Source: Dehalobacterium sp040766325 (GTDB lineage: Bacteria > Bacillota > Dehalobacteriia > Dehalobacteriales > Dehalobacteriaceae). From it: a stretch of DNA of 64,000 nucleotides. The position numbers and the translations under genes were made by a program. Where the stretch lies: assembly GCA_040766325.1 (NCBI GenBank), contig JAXGQR010000011.1:54988-118987 (forward strand), written 5' to 3'. This document shows positions 51,366 to 60,091 of this stretch, in pieces (position 1 is the first letter of the stretch; every line of letters starts with the position of its first letter). The notes under the pieces were generated by a model that did not search any database, was not told the origin of the DNA, and saw only the letters and a list, made by a program, of their open reading frames with translations.

Positions 51366-51378
51366 AGATTAGAGCCTC

Positions 51379-52575
51379 CTACCTGATTATTAAGGGATTG
51401 ATTTTAATATCATCTTCTACGGAAGGTAATTTCTCTACAGGTTGCGTTAAGAGGAATTTACCGTTAATAATCCATTCCTTTAATGTTTCGGCAATTTTTT
51501 TTGCTTTTGGATAACTGGACAAAGGAGCAGTTTTTACTTCTTTACCCTGAATTTCAATTTTTCCGGACTTTAATTGGGCATAGCTAACCAAACCTAAATG
51601 ACCCGGCTCTGCATTAGGATAATTAGTTCCATAATCGACCACCGGAGCAAAAATATCTTCGTCTTTGACCAGAGTATATTTCAGAATTTCTTCATTTAAA
51701 ATGGGTATGGGAATGCCCACCCCTATTGCCAGGCTTGCTCCATATCCAACTAAACTTAATCCTCTTAACCATTCCGGGCTCATCTGTTTTAAATCACCCA
51801 TTAAAGCCAATGTGCCCGCGCCGCCTGTTGGTATACCCATCTCTGTCCTCTCTTCCGACGGACTATGCTGGGAGCCATGCCAAGCGACATAACCAATCCC
51901 GCCGCCCAAAAATATTCTCGTGCCAATCCCAATAGTCCGATAATAGGGATCGTTCATTAAGGGGCTTAACTGACCGGCACAGGAATAATTAGCATTCATC
52001 ATATGAGGTCTCAAAACGCCCATATAAGTATAGATCGTTTTATTTGTGGTGTTAATCCCCACATTATAGTTTTGATATGCATTGCGGGGGTTAAACAAAA
52101 GAGCATAATTTAAATCATTTAGCGTGATTGTTGTCACCAATTTTTTTCTTGGGTAACAATCGGTGCCGTAAGCAGTCGCTTCAAGTTTGATCGGTTTCCC
52201 GCTAACTAGATCTTCGAGAACATGTCCGCCCCCATAGCTAAAGCTGCCCGGATGTGTTTTGTTGCATGGATCTTCCTCAGGTATTTCTGTGGCTCCGATA
52301 TAAGCGTCTACGGCGGCTATTCCTCCATATGCGGGAACCCCATTTAACCACACCTTCTGCATCTTCATCTTGGGCTTGGAATGACCAAAATTAAGGAAAG
52401 CACCCGAAGAACACATGGCGCCGAAGGTACCGGTAGTCACTACATCAACTTTAGCTGCCGCCTTACTAATCCCTTCTTCACGGGCCAGATCAATAATTTC
52501 TTCAGCGGTAACAACTACTGCTTTGCCTTTTTTTATTTTTTCATTAATTTCTTCATATGTTTTTGTCACTGACAT
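51379..52575 (-). CDS. Homocysteine biosynthesis protein (DUF39/COG1900)
   Basis: 398 residues of the COG1900 family. Sequence blocks TTGTFGAMCSSGAFLNFGHS, EATAYGTDCYPRKK and LSPLMNDPYYRTIGIGTRIF are present; conserved cysteines in MCSSG and TDCYP are candidates for sulfur transfer. The family converts aspartate semialdehyde and sulfide to homocysteine in anaerobes. I start at the ATG at 52575 after GGGAAGG. It is the first gene of the operon and lies behind a SAM-I riboswitch, so expression falls when SAM is high. Confidence 0.9.
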   Translation of the reverse strand: MSVTKTYEEINEKIKKGKAVVVTAEEIIDLAREEGISKAAAKVDVVTTGTFGAMCSSGAFLNFGHSKPKMKMQKVWLNGVPAYGGIAAVDAYIGATEIPEEDPCNKTHPGSFSYGGGHVLEDLVSGKPIKLEATAYGTDCYPRKKLVTTITLNDLNYALLFNPRNAYQNYNVGINTTNKTIYTYMGVLRPHMMNANYSCAGQLSPLMNDPYYRTIGIGTRIFLGGGIGYVAWHGSQHSPSEERTEMGIPTGGAGTLALMGDLKQMSPEWLRGLSLVGYGASLAIGVGIPIPILNEEILKYTLVKDEDIFAPVVDYGTNYPNAEPGHLGLVSYAQLKSGKIEIQGKEVKTAPLSSYPKAKKIAETLKEWIINGKFLLTQPVEKLPSVEDDIKINPLIIR

Positions 52576-52623
52576 TTTTATCCCTTCCCATCTCCCCAAA
52601 TTACTAACAATTTGATTTCATAT

Positions 52624-52790
52624 AAAAAAATAAACCCTTCTCAATCAAAGAAGAGGTTTGTTCCTGAAAATCCCCCTTCATCTTTCAGGACTACGTCCTG
52701 CAGGATTTGGCACCATTTTTAGTATATAAATAACTAAACGGTTGCCGGGTTTCATTGGGCCAGTCCCTCCACCACTCGTAATGAGTAGGC
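52624..52790 (-). promoter_or_regulatory. SAM-I riboswitch with terminator
   Basis: On the minus strand the aptamer reads GAGTGGTGGAGGGACTGGCC, CCAATGAAACCCGGCAACC, GGTGCCAAATCCTGCAGG and then GAAAGATGAAGG. This is the S-box core. The expression platform is a hairpin (AAACC..CTTCT with GAAG..GGTTT) followed by ATTTTTTT at 52624-52659. It controls homocysteine/methionine synthesis. Confidence 0.93.
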
Positions 52791-52828
52791 CTTATTTACT
52801 TGATATCTATTAATCGAGTATACACTTA

Positions 52829-54112
52829 TTAGCTTTTAATGTCAATAGATCTTAATTGCTTATCATCGTCCATAGCTTCTTTGTAAGCAGAGAAACTACG
52901 CAAATCGTAACCGCTGGGATTCTGGAAGATTCTCAGCCCGAACTCCGGCGCCACCGCGAAGAGATGATCAAAGACATCACCTTGGATGGCCTCATAAGCT
53001 GCCCATCGTATGTCATTTGTAAAACAGTAAATTTCCAAAGGCAAACCATTTTCCTCAGATGCAAGCTGTCTCACCATAGTGGTCATTTCCTTATGAATTA
53101 GCGGATGGTCCTCCAGATATTTTTGAATATAGGTGCGGAAGGTCCCTATGTTGGTTAAGTTTCGCCCATTTACTCTGGAGTTTTCATTGAGCTGTTTTTC
53201 AGAATTAAAAGCGGCAATTTCCTTTTCTTTATTTTCTATATATTCGGTTAAATAATGGATCTTCTTGAAACGTGCCAACATCTCCGGCGTGCAAAATTGA
53301 ATGCTGGTGATATCAATATAAATTGATCTTTTAATGCGCCGACCTCCGGTATCTTGCATTCCTCTCCAGTTTTTGAAGGAGTCGGAGATGAAGGCATAGC
53401 TAGGAATCATGGTGATCGTCTTATCCCAGTTTTGCACCTTAACTGTAGTTAAAGAAATATCTATAACATCACCGTCCGCATTGTATTTTGGCATTTCTAC
53501 CCAATCACCGACGCGTACCATATCATTAGCTGCTATTTGCACCCCTGCAACAAACCCTAGAATAGCATCTTTGAAAATTAACATAAGGACTGCGGACAGT
53601 GCTCCAAGACCGCTTAAGAGAAGGAGGGGATTTCTATCAATAAGAATCGAGATCAGTGAGATGCCCCCAACAATGAAGATTACGATTTTCACCACTTGAA
53701 TAAAACCTTTTATCGGCCGGGTTTTTGCAGCTTCAAAGTTTTGATAAATATCGTTCACCGCATTAAGAAAGGCGTTGATTACTGAAATAATGACAATAAT
53801 GATGTAGAATAGGACAAACTTCTCGATCCATGATTGATAACCGGGGAAGGCCGGAGCAAAATAGTCAATGATAATCGCCGGTACAATATGGGATAATTTT
53901 CGAAATACCTTATGTTCCAAAAAAGGATCCGCCCAATGGAGCTTGTTCTTTTTGATAATGTGTGTGAGCAAACGCAGCACGATCTTTTTCGCAACAAAAT
54001 TTGCTACCACACAGAGCAATACAACTAACAAAACCATAACGGTGGTCGAAAGATAAACCGCTCCTGTCTCACCCATCCCATAATTCATGAATACTTCCTT
54101 GGAAATTCCCAT
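52829..54112 (-). CDS. MscS-family mechanosensitive channel, YbdG-like
   Basis: 427 residues with about five N-terminal membrane segments and the MscS pore-beta domain. Sequence blocks are GGLSLLSGLGALSAVLMLIF-like near residue 165, GVQIAANDMVRVGDWVEMP at about 195 and ITMIPSYAFISDSFKNWRGM at about 235. The long C-terminal cytoplasmic region and the sequence resemble the YbdG type. It opens on osmotic downshock. The ATG at 54112 follows GGGAGTTGAATT. No operon partner. Confidence 0.88.
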   Translation of the reverse strand: MGISKEVFMNYGMGETGAVYLSTTVMVLLVVLLCVVANFVAKKIVLRLLTHIIKKNKLHWADPFLEHKVFRKLSHIVPAIIIDYFAPAFPGYQSWIEKFVLFYIIIVIISVINAFLNAVNDIYQNFEAAKTRPIKGFIQVVKIVIFIVGGISLISILIDRNPLLLLSGLGALSAVLMLIFKDAILGFVAGVQIAANDMVRVGDWVEMPKYNADGDVIDISLTTVKVQNWDKTITMIPSYAFISDSFKNWRGMQDTGGRRIKRSIYIDITSIQFCTPEMLARFKKIHYLTEYIENKEKEIAAFNSEKQLNENSRVNGRNLTNIGTFRTYIQKYLEDHPLIHKEMTTMVRQLASEENGLPLEIYCFTNDIRWAAYEAIQGDVFDHLFAVAPEFGLRIFQNPSGYDLRSFSAYKEAMDDDKQLRSIDIKS

Positions 54113-54227
54113 AATTCAACTCCCTATGTCAGATTATGCTTAAGATAATTCTAACGATACCTAACATTTTATCTTACATCCTTTATTAGATCAACACGAA
54201 AGAAGGTCCCATGCCAGGATACATTAA

Positions 54228-55823
54228 TCAGATCTCCTCTGACATATGATGCATTAAACGCCATAAGTGATACGATATTCCATCAGCGAAGAGGATTAGT
54301 TTTACATATTCAAAGGCTTCGGCAATATGTACCTCCCCCTTAGCTGTAACTTCAAATATTCCTGCCCTTTCTTTTTTGCGGAATTCTGCTAACTCATGAG
54401 CAAATTCAGACAGTTTGGGAACTACGGATGCTATGTCATTTTTCTGCAGTGCCTCAATCGACTCTAAAATGAGCTCTTCCAGCTGAAATACAATGGGATA
54501 AACGCGCTTTACCGGATTGGTAAGTTTCACTTCGCTCAGATTATGGATTACTAATCTAATCATTCTTTCCATATGGTCCAAAGCATGCAGCAAAGAGGTA
54601 TATCGTGCTGTAGATGCCGGTGAATCTGTGCGGATAGCAACTACAAAATTCTTTATTTCCTCTGTTTCTTGTTGGATCGTTTGTAGCCTTTGGTCAAAAG
54701 CTGTAATATCTGTGTGTGTTAATGTTCTACCGGATGAAAGAGACTTAATTTTTCTGCTTGTAGTTATTAAGGTTTGTGTTGCTGCCTCCTTCAAAGCCCT
54801 CAAGGCCGTTTCTGTAGCAACCGCCGGGATTGAAATAATACTAGAATCCAAATGCATAGTAATAGCTGATTTCTTTTCCGGCAATAACAACGCTATCCCT
54901 TTCGTGAACTGATTAATAAACGGAGACAAAATAGCAATACCCAGTAAACTAAAAAAGGTATTAAATAAAGCCACTGTAATAGCCGGGTCAGTCCAGTTTA
55001 ATAAAGAGGCAAACCAGGTAATTCCCACTATAATAAAGGGAAAGAAAACAAATGAGATGCTCCCGGTAATAACATTAAATATGATATGTGCGAGGGCTGT
55101 CCGTTTAGCTGAGACGCTAGCACTAATAGAAGCAAAAGCAACGGTTGCTGTGGTTCCAATATTTTGTCCGATAACTAGTGCTATCGCCTGCTCTAAACCG
55201 ATAGCGCCTGAAGCAAGGACGGTAATAGTTGTAGCGATAGCGGCACTTGATGACTGCATGATAATCGTCATCACGATGCCGATAATAATCAAGATCAAGC
55301 GATTTATGATACCTACCTCAGCAAAAAGCGAAAGATCAATATAATCGTTCAGGCCGGACATACCATCCTGCAGGTATTGGATTCCGATAAAAATCAACCC
55401 TAGACCTGAAAGCACAAGACCTAATTGAGCCCATCTGCCCGAACTAAATTGTTTCAGTAAAACGCCCAGGCCAACAATGGGCAAAGCTATCTGGCTGACA
55501 CTGTACTTAAGTCCAATGAAGGCAACCATCCAGCCTGTGCTTGTTGTTCCGAGATTCGCACCAAATATAACCCCTGTGGCTTGTAAAAAATTCAGCATAC
55601 CGGCGCTGACAAAACCAATGGTCATTAAGGATGTAGCTGTAGAAGATTGTATGAGCAAAGTAATGATCGCTCCCGTTGTAATGGATGAAATAGTGCCTCC
55701 AGTAAAGCGATTTAATAAGCGTCTCAAAGAATCTCCGGCAATTGCTTTTAATCCATCTGCCATCATGTTCATTCCTAATAGAAAAAAACCGATTCCGCCA
55801 ATTGCGGAAACGATAGCGATCAT
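54228..55823 (-). CDS. Na+/phosphate cotransporter family protein with PhoU-like tail
   Basis: 531 residues. About nine N-terminal membrane segments with two QSSxA-type motifs (IQSSTATSLMT and MQSSSAAIATT), the hallmark of the Na/Pi-II family. The C-terminal 200 residues are helical and PhoU-like. It may import phosphate or work as a regulator of phosphate uptake. I start at the ATG at 55823 (MIAIVSAIGG) after GTGGAGGTATAACT. The ORF extends upstream in frame, but I see no ribosome site there. Confidence 0.9.
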   Translation of the reverse strand: MIAIVSAIGGIGFFLLGMNMMADGLKAIAGDSLRRLLNRFTGGTISSITTGAIITLLIQSSTATSLMTIGFVSAGMLNFLQATGVIFGANLGTTSTGWMVAFIGLKYSVSQIALPIVGLGVLLKQFSSGRWAQLGLVLSGLGLIFIGIQYLQDGMSGLNDYIDLSLFAEVGIINRLILIIIGIVMTIIMQSSSAAIATTITVLASGAIGLEQAIALVIGQNIGTTATVAFASISASVSAKRTALAHIIFNVITGSISFVFFPFIIVGITWFASLLNWTDPAITVALFNTFFSLLGIAILSPFINQFTKGIALLLPEKKSAITMHLDSSIISIPAVATETALRALKEAATQTLITTSRKIKSLSSGRTLTHTDITAFDQRLQTIQQETEEIKNFVVAIRTDSPASTARYTSLLHALDHMERMIRLVIHNLSEVKLTNPVKRVYPIVFQLEELILESIEALQKNDIASVVPKLSEFAHELAEFRKKERAGIFEVTAKGEVHIAEAFEYVKLILFADGISYHLWRLMHHMSEEI

Positions 55824-56154
55824 AGTTATACCTCCACTATCATATATTAATAGATTGAGTTTTTTTGTGTTTAAGCATGGTTGTATCAATGGAAATGAAA
55901 ACCATAATTCATTATTTCTAATGCTGATTCTACAATCCATCATTCCCTTGTAACAGGGTATCCTAATTACTTTTTACAGTCAAGGATAAGCGCAACCCTA
56001 CTAGAAATTAATCGGAGATAAATAAAGGTAATTAGTCATATATAAGGAAAAAGATACTTTTTAGGGTAAAGTGCATGAAAGCTTAAAAAGATATGAATCT
56101 TGATGAAATAACATGGAAATTTAGCACATTAGTTATAAACGAGCTCGTAGCGTA

Positions 56155-56182
56155 ACCGGCCAGAAATGGTCGGTTTTTATTT
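56155..56182 (+). terminator. Terminator-like hairpin before a small ORF
   Basis: ACCGGCCA and TGGTCGGT enclose GAAA and are followed by TTTTATTTTAT. The 444-bp gap 55824-56267 holds no other gene that I can support. A hairpin upstream of the small ORF could be the end of an unrecognised RNA or a transcription attenuator. Confidence 0.65.
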
Positions 56183-56267
56183 TATCTAAAGGGAATTTAC
56201 CAAGGAGGTGATTGCTATCACAATGAATGAAATGAACAAATAAAGGTCGATGAAAGGAGGGAGAAAA

Positions 56268-56456
56268 ATGAAAAATACTGTTCATATTTTTTTATCAAGG
56301 AAAGGTTTTGTTGCAGCACTGGGATATATGTTTCTCTTTATGGCTTTGCTGGTTGGATTGATTTTTATGAGCAGGTCCTTCCTTTTTTTGGATAAATGCA
56401 TTTTTGCATGCATATCTCCTAGCCATATTTTTACATCTTTGCCTGAGCATCCATAA
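56268..56456 (+). CDS. Small single-pass membrane protein
   Basis: 62 codons from the ATG at 56268, preceded by AAAGGAGGGAGAAAA. The product has a basic N-terminus and one clear membrane segment (AALGYMFLFMALLVGLIFM), then a cysteine-containing tail. Upstream, AAGGAGGTGATT precedes a six-codon ORF (MNEMNK) that could be a leader peptide. Size and strong ribosome sites recall small membrane toxins or holin-like peptides, but I cannot assign a family. The tail may be altered by a frameshift. Confidence 0.45.
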   Translation: MKNTVHIFLSRKGFVAALGYMFLFMALLVGLIFMSRSFLFLDKCIFACISPSHIFTSLPEHP

Positions 56457-56460
56457 TTTT

Positions 56461-56811
56461 CTATTTCTTTTTGTTTTCGGTCAGCCGGAAACTATCAAGG
56501 ATAAGCTGCATAATCATTTCATCCGGAACATCAGATTTAATATATACAGAAATCCAATGCCATTTGTTCATATGATACGCGGCTGTGATCCCTTTATAGA
56601 CACTACGCAAAAAATCCCCATAGTTAGGATCGCATTTTAGATTAATAAAAACCTTACTATCCCGCTCCATAATGGCGGCAAACCATTTCCTAGAATCATC
56701 ATGACGGGCAATATATGTTGAAGAGTCTTTTCTAAATGGCTGGTCAATCATTGCTCCATTTAAAGATTTGCAGTATTCAATGAGTGTTTCTTTCTCCATT
56801 CTTTTTTTCAA
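56461..56811 (-). CDS. MmcQ/YjbR-family protein
   Basis: 116 residues of the YjbR family. The sequence DQPFRKDSSTYIARHD, KWFAAIMERDSKVFINLKCD and YHMNKWHWISVYI match this DNA-binding-like fold. Functions are mostly unknown. The start is TTG at 56811 with GGTGGTGAT upstream, or the ATG at 56799. Single gene. Confidence 0.85.
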   Translation of the reverse strand: MKKRMEKETLIEYCKSLNGAMIDQPFRKDSSTYIARHDDSRKWFAAIMERDSKVFINLKCDPNYGDFLRSVYKGITAAYHMNKWHWISVYIKSDVPDEMIMQLILDSFRLTENKKK

Positions 56812-56819
56812 TTAACAAA

Positions 56820-57023
56820 TCACCACCCAACCCTTTTTTCAGAAGTATATGATAAATTGATATCAGGGACTACCTGTTTTTTTGAAGGATTTTCAATTAT
56901 TCCTCTAAACACAATTTTAATTTCCCTACCACTAATCATGCACTGTAAATTATAACTAAATTTAGATATCGATGTTTCGTTAAAGCAAGAGGTAGTAAAA
57001 GAACTAAAGGGACTGTTATTCAA
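56820..57023 (-). CDS. Hypothetical small ORF
   Basis: 67 codons (TTG start at 57023). The stretch MISGREIKIVFRGIIENPSK is plausible for a protein but there is no ribosome site and no family. It lies between crcB and YjbR on the same strand. It may be a remnant or spurious. Confidence 0.25.
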   Translation of the reverse strand: MNNSPFSSFTTSCFNETSISKFSYNLQCMISGREIKIVFRGIIENPSKKQVVPDINLSYTSEKRVGW

Positions 57024-57050
57024 TCACTTTTGGCTTATAATATTACAAAT

Positions 57051-57407
57051 TTATAAAACCTTTGCTACTCCAAATCCCATTGTATAACCAAGTAAGCCAA
57101 GAATAAGTGAACCTAAAACATATATAAAAGCATTCAATTTTTCATTATCTTGAAATAAATTGAATCCTTCATACATGAATGTTGAAAATGTGGTATAGGC
57201 TCCTAAAAAGCCAGAGCCTAGTAATGTATAAAAATTTTCATTGAATCCAATAGAACTCACTATTCCTAAAAGAAACGCCCCAGTTATATTAATTAAAAAA
57301 GTACCTATCGGGAAAGATGTTAAAGCTTTTTCTGCAATTCTCCTTCCAATCAGGAATCTGGAAAGGCTTCCAAATATTCCTCCGGTTGCAACAAATAAAT
57401 ATTCCAT
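57051..57407 (-). CDS. crcB: Fluoride channel CrcB/Fluc (second of pair)
   Basis: 118 residues, four hydrophobic segments. The signatures are GGIFGSLSRFLIGRR, FPIGTFLINITGAFLLGI and GFLGAYTTFSTFMYE. It forms a Fluc fluoride channel, where paired genes give a heterodimer in Gram-positives. It lies 53 bp after the other crcB. The pair removes fluoride from the cell. No fluoride riboswitch is visible upstream of the pair. Confidence 0.93.
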   Translation of the reverse strand: MEYLFVATGGIFGSLSRFLIGRRIAEKALTSFPIGTFLINITGAFLLGIVSSIGFNENFYTLLGSGFLGAYTTFSTFMYEGFNLFQDNEKLNAFIYVLGSLILGLLGYTMGFGVAKVL

Positions 57408-57459
57408 TATTAAACCTCACCCTCATCCACAACATTTTCTAGAGTTGGCCTCACCACTT

Positions 57460-57837
57460 TTAAGATAGCTTCTCAGCTAGAACAATACCGAAATATGCTG
57501 CGGCGAGACCTACTATAGTAGATATGGCCATATATGCGATTGCCAAAAAATATTCACCGCGAGCCATTAACTCAAAAGTTTCCTTACAAAGAGTCGAAAA
57601 TGTGGTAAAAGAACCGAGTAAGCCAGTTGCAACTCCCAGTCGTATATCAGCATCAACCGCCAAAACTTCATAAGCAACTGTCAGAAAGAGAGCAAGAATA
57701 AAACTTCCGGCAATATTAATTATAAAAGTATTAAGCGGAATATTTTCGTGAAAATTCCAAATGTGAATATTATCTATCGCTAACCTTAAGGATGCACCGA
57801 CCGCTCCGCCAATCGAAATATAAATATATTTTTGCAT
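57460..57837 (-). CDS. crcB: Fluoride channel CrcB/Fluc (first of pair)
   Basis: 125 residues with four hydrophobic segments, GGAVGASLRLAIDN, NTFIINIAGSFILALFL and GLLGSFTTFSTLCKE. It is the partner of the CrcB encoded next; heterodimeric pairs are common in Firmicutes. The ATG follows TTTGGAGGATAGTATTTA. Upstream is repeat sequence of a REP-type element, and I do not see the fluoride riboswitch core. Confidence 0.93.
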   Translation of the reverse strand: MQKYIYISIGGAVGASLRLAIDNIHIWNFHENIPLNTFIINIAGSFILALFLTVAYEVLAVDADIRLGVATGLLGSFTTFSTLCKETFELMARGEYFLAIAYMAISTIVGLAAAYFGIVLAEKLS

Positions 57838-57882
57838 TAAATACTATCCTCCAAATATAAAAAATCCTACTAAAGGCATGTG

Positions 57883-57921
57883 AAAAAAGCAGGGGGAAAA
57901 AGCAGGGGAAAAAGCAGGGGG
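57883..57921. repeat. Short tandem repeat next to the transposase element
   Basis: Three imperfect copies of AAAAAGCAGGGG(G) stand in tandem. Related GGAAAGCAAA copies stand on the other side near 58790-58840. They mark both ends of the REP-type element. Confidence 0.6.
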
Positions 57922-58790
57922 ACGGTTCCGTTGCTTCCTATTAAGCCTTAAATATTAGATTGGGGGAAACTCCTAAAATTCTTGCTGCCTGTCTTTGTGT
58001 TATATTTTCTATCTTTTTTACCTTATGTAATATTTGATCCCTTTCTTTCTTTGGAAGACTTTTTATTTGTGCTATTTCAAGCCCATCTATTACTTTTAAA
58101 ATTTCCGGTCTTGCCTCTTCATCGGACAACTTGACTTTTTTACTATTAATATCGTCCAGACAACTATCTTTATTCTCTTGTACATTAAATTGCTTGAATT
58201 CTTCTCTAGCTTTGGCTTCTTCCTCTGAGAACATTTTCAATATTAAGTCATTATCTAAAAGGCCCTCCGGATAAATCTTACCACCATAATACCCAAGACA
58301 ACTGCTCCATCGCCATTGTTCAACTCTTTTTACTAATTGTGCTTTTAACGGGTTCTGATGTATATACCTTATTACTGTTAGTAAATATTTATCTGTTTCT
58401 ACTTTTTCGCTTCTAAACCTATCCTGAAAAAGATGCCCTGTTGTCTTATACTTTTGATTATAGTACCATACAAAACTCACACCTATACGCTTCATGGTTA
58501 TTGAAATATCTTCTTTTCCCTCTTTTAACAATAAATGAACATGGTTATTCATTAGGCACCAACCATATACTTGCATTTCGGAAGTTGTTTTGGCCTTTTT
58601 AAGAGTGTCCAGAAATCTCAGCCTATCGTTTTCATCATGGAAAATCTCCTGCCTATTGGCACCTCTTATCACTATGTGATATATTCCAGTTTCACTTTTT
58701 TCTCTGGCACGGCGAGGCATATTATCACCAACTCAAACCATTTTCCTGTATTTTACCATATTACAAGCAAGAAAGCAAGAGAACCGTCCC
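57919..58790. mobile_element. IS200/REP-type element with palindromic ends
   Basis: The transposase gene lies between GGGACGGTTC (57919-57928) and GAACCGTCCC (58781-58790), inverted copies 863 bp apart. Such palindromic ends with GGGACGGTT are typical of REP-associated Y1 transposase elements. No target-site duplication is expected for this family. Confidence 0.65.
57941..58720 (-). CDS. REP-associated tyrosine transposase (RAYT, Y1 family)
   Basis: 259 residues. The HUH-type histidines lie in MNNHVHLLLKEG and the rest of the Y1 domain (VWYYNQKYKTTGHLFQDRF, VIRYIHQNPLKAQLV) is intact, with the catalytic tyrosine in YIHQNP. A C-terminal helical tail with QRQAARILGVSP-like HTH is present. It cuts and moves single-stranded DNA at REP hairpins. 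The ATG lacks a strong ribosome site. Probably functional in sequence. Confidence 0.88.
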   Translation of the reverse strand: MPRRAREKSETGIYHIVIRGANRQEIFHDENDRLRFLDTLKKAKTTSEMQVYGWCLMNNHVHLLLKEGKEDISITMKRIGVSFVWYYNQKYKTTGHLFQDRFRSEKVETDKYLLTVIRYIHQNPLKAQLVKRVEQWRWSSCLGYYGGKIYPEGLLDNDLILKMFSEEEAKAREEFKQFNVQENKDSCLDDINSKKVKLSDEEARPEILKVIDGLEIAQIKSLPKKERDQILHKVKKIENITQRQAARILGVSPNLIFKA

Positions 58791-58805
58791 TTTGCTTTCC
58801 CTGCT

Positions 58806-59897
58806 TTAAGACCTTTGCTTTCCTTTGCTTTCCGCACACACTTTGTTTCGCCCCGCGCGCTTAGCGGCATATGCAGCCTTATCAGCTCGATCAAGTATAT
58901 CTTCATAATTGCGCACTTGTTCTTCGCAACAGTAGGCAACACCGATACTGACGGTAATGCGGTGCCCGTCCAGTTCTGTATTTTGCACAGCAATCCGTAA
59001 ACTTTCTGCGACAGACAAAAGCTCTTTCTCGTCATATCCGTATACCATTGCCACGAATTCCTCACCGCCATAGCGATAGAAATGAAAACGAAAATTTTGT
59101 GAAAATTTTGCAAACACTTCACCCAAACTACTCAAACATTTGTCGCCGGCAGCGTGACCGTAGTTGTCATTAAATTCTTTGAAGTGATCGATATCAATCA
59201 TCATGATTCCAGATGGTTTTTCTACACCTGGGGTTTCAAGAAGTGCCAGAGTTTCAAACAGTTTGCGGCGGTTAAAAAGGCCTGTCAGCGCATCCGTTTC
59301 TTTTTCAATAGTCAACAAGCGATGAACCTCATATCCTTCTATACGACACCATACCATTATATTACCGATAAAACACCCAAGAATAGCAAAACATAGGGCA
59401 TTGATTGTATCGTCAAGGGCATATTGTGGTTTAAGATAAAACGCCAATAGCGTATGTACCAGAAGCCAAAAGGCTACAAACAGGTTCATGCGGGCAGGGC
59501 GGTCTATGAAACCGAGGGGCATAATACAAAACACTCCCAGTAGAATTGTCGCCCGCATATTGGGTGTGTAAATTACACTGAGATAAATAGCAAATATAAA
59601 GAGGGCGGAAAAAAAGATATATAACCCGGCAAGTGCGAATTTTTTCATAAAAGAAAACGAAAATATAAAGAATAAGGTAAAAGAGAATATTTCCGCCAGC
59701 AAATAGGCGAAAACGGCGTCTATCTTAGTATTACTGAAAGGTGCTGCCAACAGCGGCAACATCATCAATAATCCTCCGATTAATGCCAGAGCAGATAGAA
59801 TTCTTTCATTATACTCACTGATGGCCTTGCAGTTAACAGAGGCAAGCTGCATATAGTTTTTATCTTTACTCCCCAAAAGATTCAAGCATTTTCCCAT
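58806..59897 (-). CDS. Membrane-bound diguanylate cyclase (GGDEF)
   Basis: 363 residues with six or seven N-terminal hydrophobic segments (1-185) then a GGDEF domain (about 200-360). The active site is YRYGGEEFVAM. It makes cyclic di-GMP from GTP; the signal sensed by the membrane part is unknown. I start at the ATG at 59897 after AGGAGGGACGAT. The last codons (ESKGKQRS) run into repeats of the REP element, so the original C-terminus may have been altered by insertion. Confidence 0.88.
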   Translation of the reverse strand: MGKCLNLLGSKDKNYMQLASVNCKAISEYNERILSALALIGGLLMMLPLLAAPFSNTKIDAVFAYLLAEIFSFTLFFIFSFSFMKKFALAGLYIFFSALFIFAIYLSVIYTPNMRATILLGVFCIMPLGFIDRPARMNLFVAFWLLVHTLLAFYLKPQYALDDTINALCFAILGCFIGNIMVWCRIEGYEVHRLLTIEKETDALTGLFNRRKLFETLALLETPGVEKPSGIMMIDIDHFKEFNDNYGHAAGDKCLSSLGEVFAKFSQNFRFHFYRYGGEEFVAMVYGYDEKELLSVAESLRIAVQNTELDGHRITVSIGVAYCCEEQVRNYEDILDRADKAAYAAKRAGRNKVCAESKGKQRS

Positions 59898-59988
59898 ATC
59901 GTCCCTCCTTCTCAACTTGATCGCGTTACAAGATAATTACAAAACTATAATCGAAATATAAATACATTTTAACATTAAATATTAACTT

Positions 59989-60040
59989 ACAAAAACAAAA
60001 ACTCCTACAAAAGTCATGAAAAAAATTCCACTTGTAGGAG
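59989..60040 (-). terminator. Terminator after VWA gene
   Basis: On the minus strand CTCCTACAA and TTGTAGGAG form a stem around a 21-base loop and are followed by TTTTTGTTTTTG. It closes the GGDEF-macro-VWA unit. Confidence 0.85.
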
Positions 60041-60091
60041 TCAATATAAATTTTTCACCCATATGCACATATATCGCTTACATTGGATAGG

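Noticed and set aside
57883..57921. CRISPR-like array
   Set aside because: The units are only about 13 bp with no spacers; they belong to the REP-element end.
58733..59122. Second minus-strand frame near the GGDEF gene
   Set aside because: It overlaps the GGDEF frame in another phase and has no family likeness.
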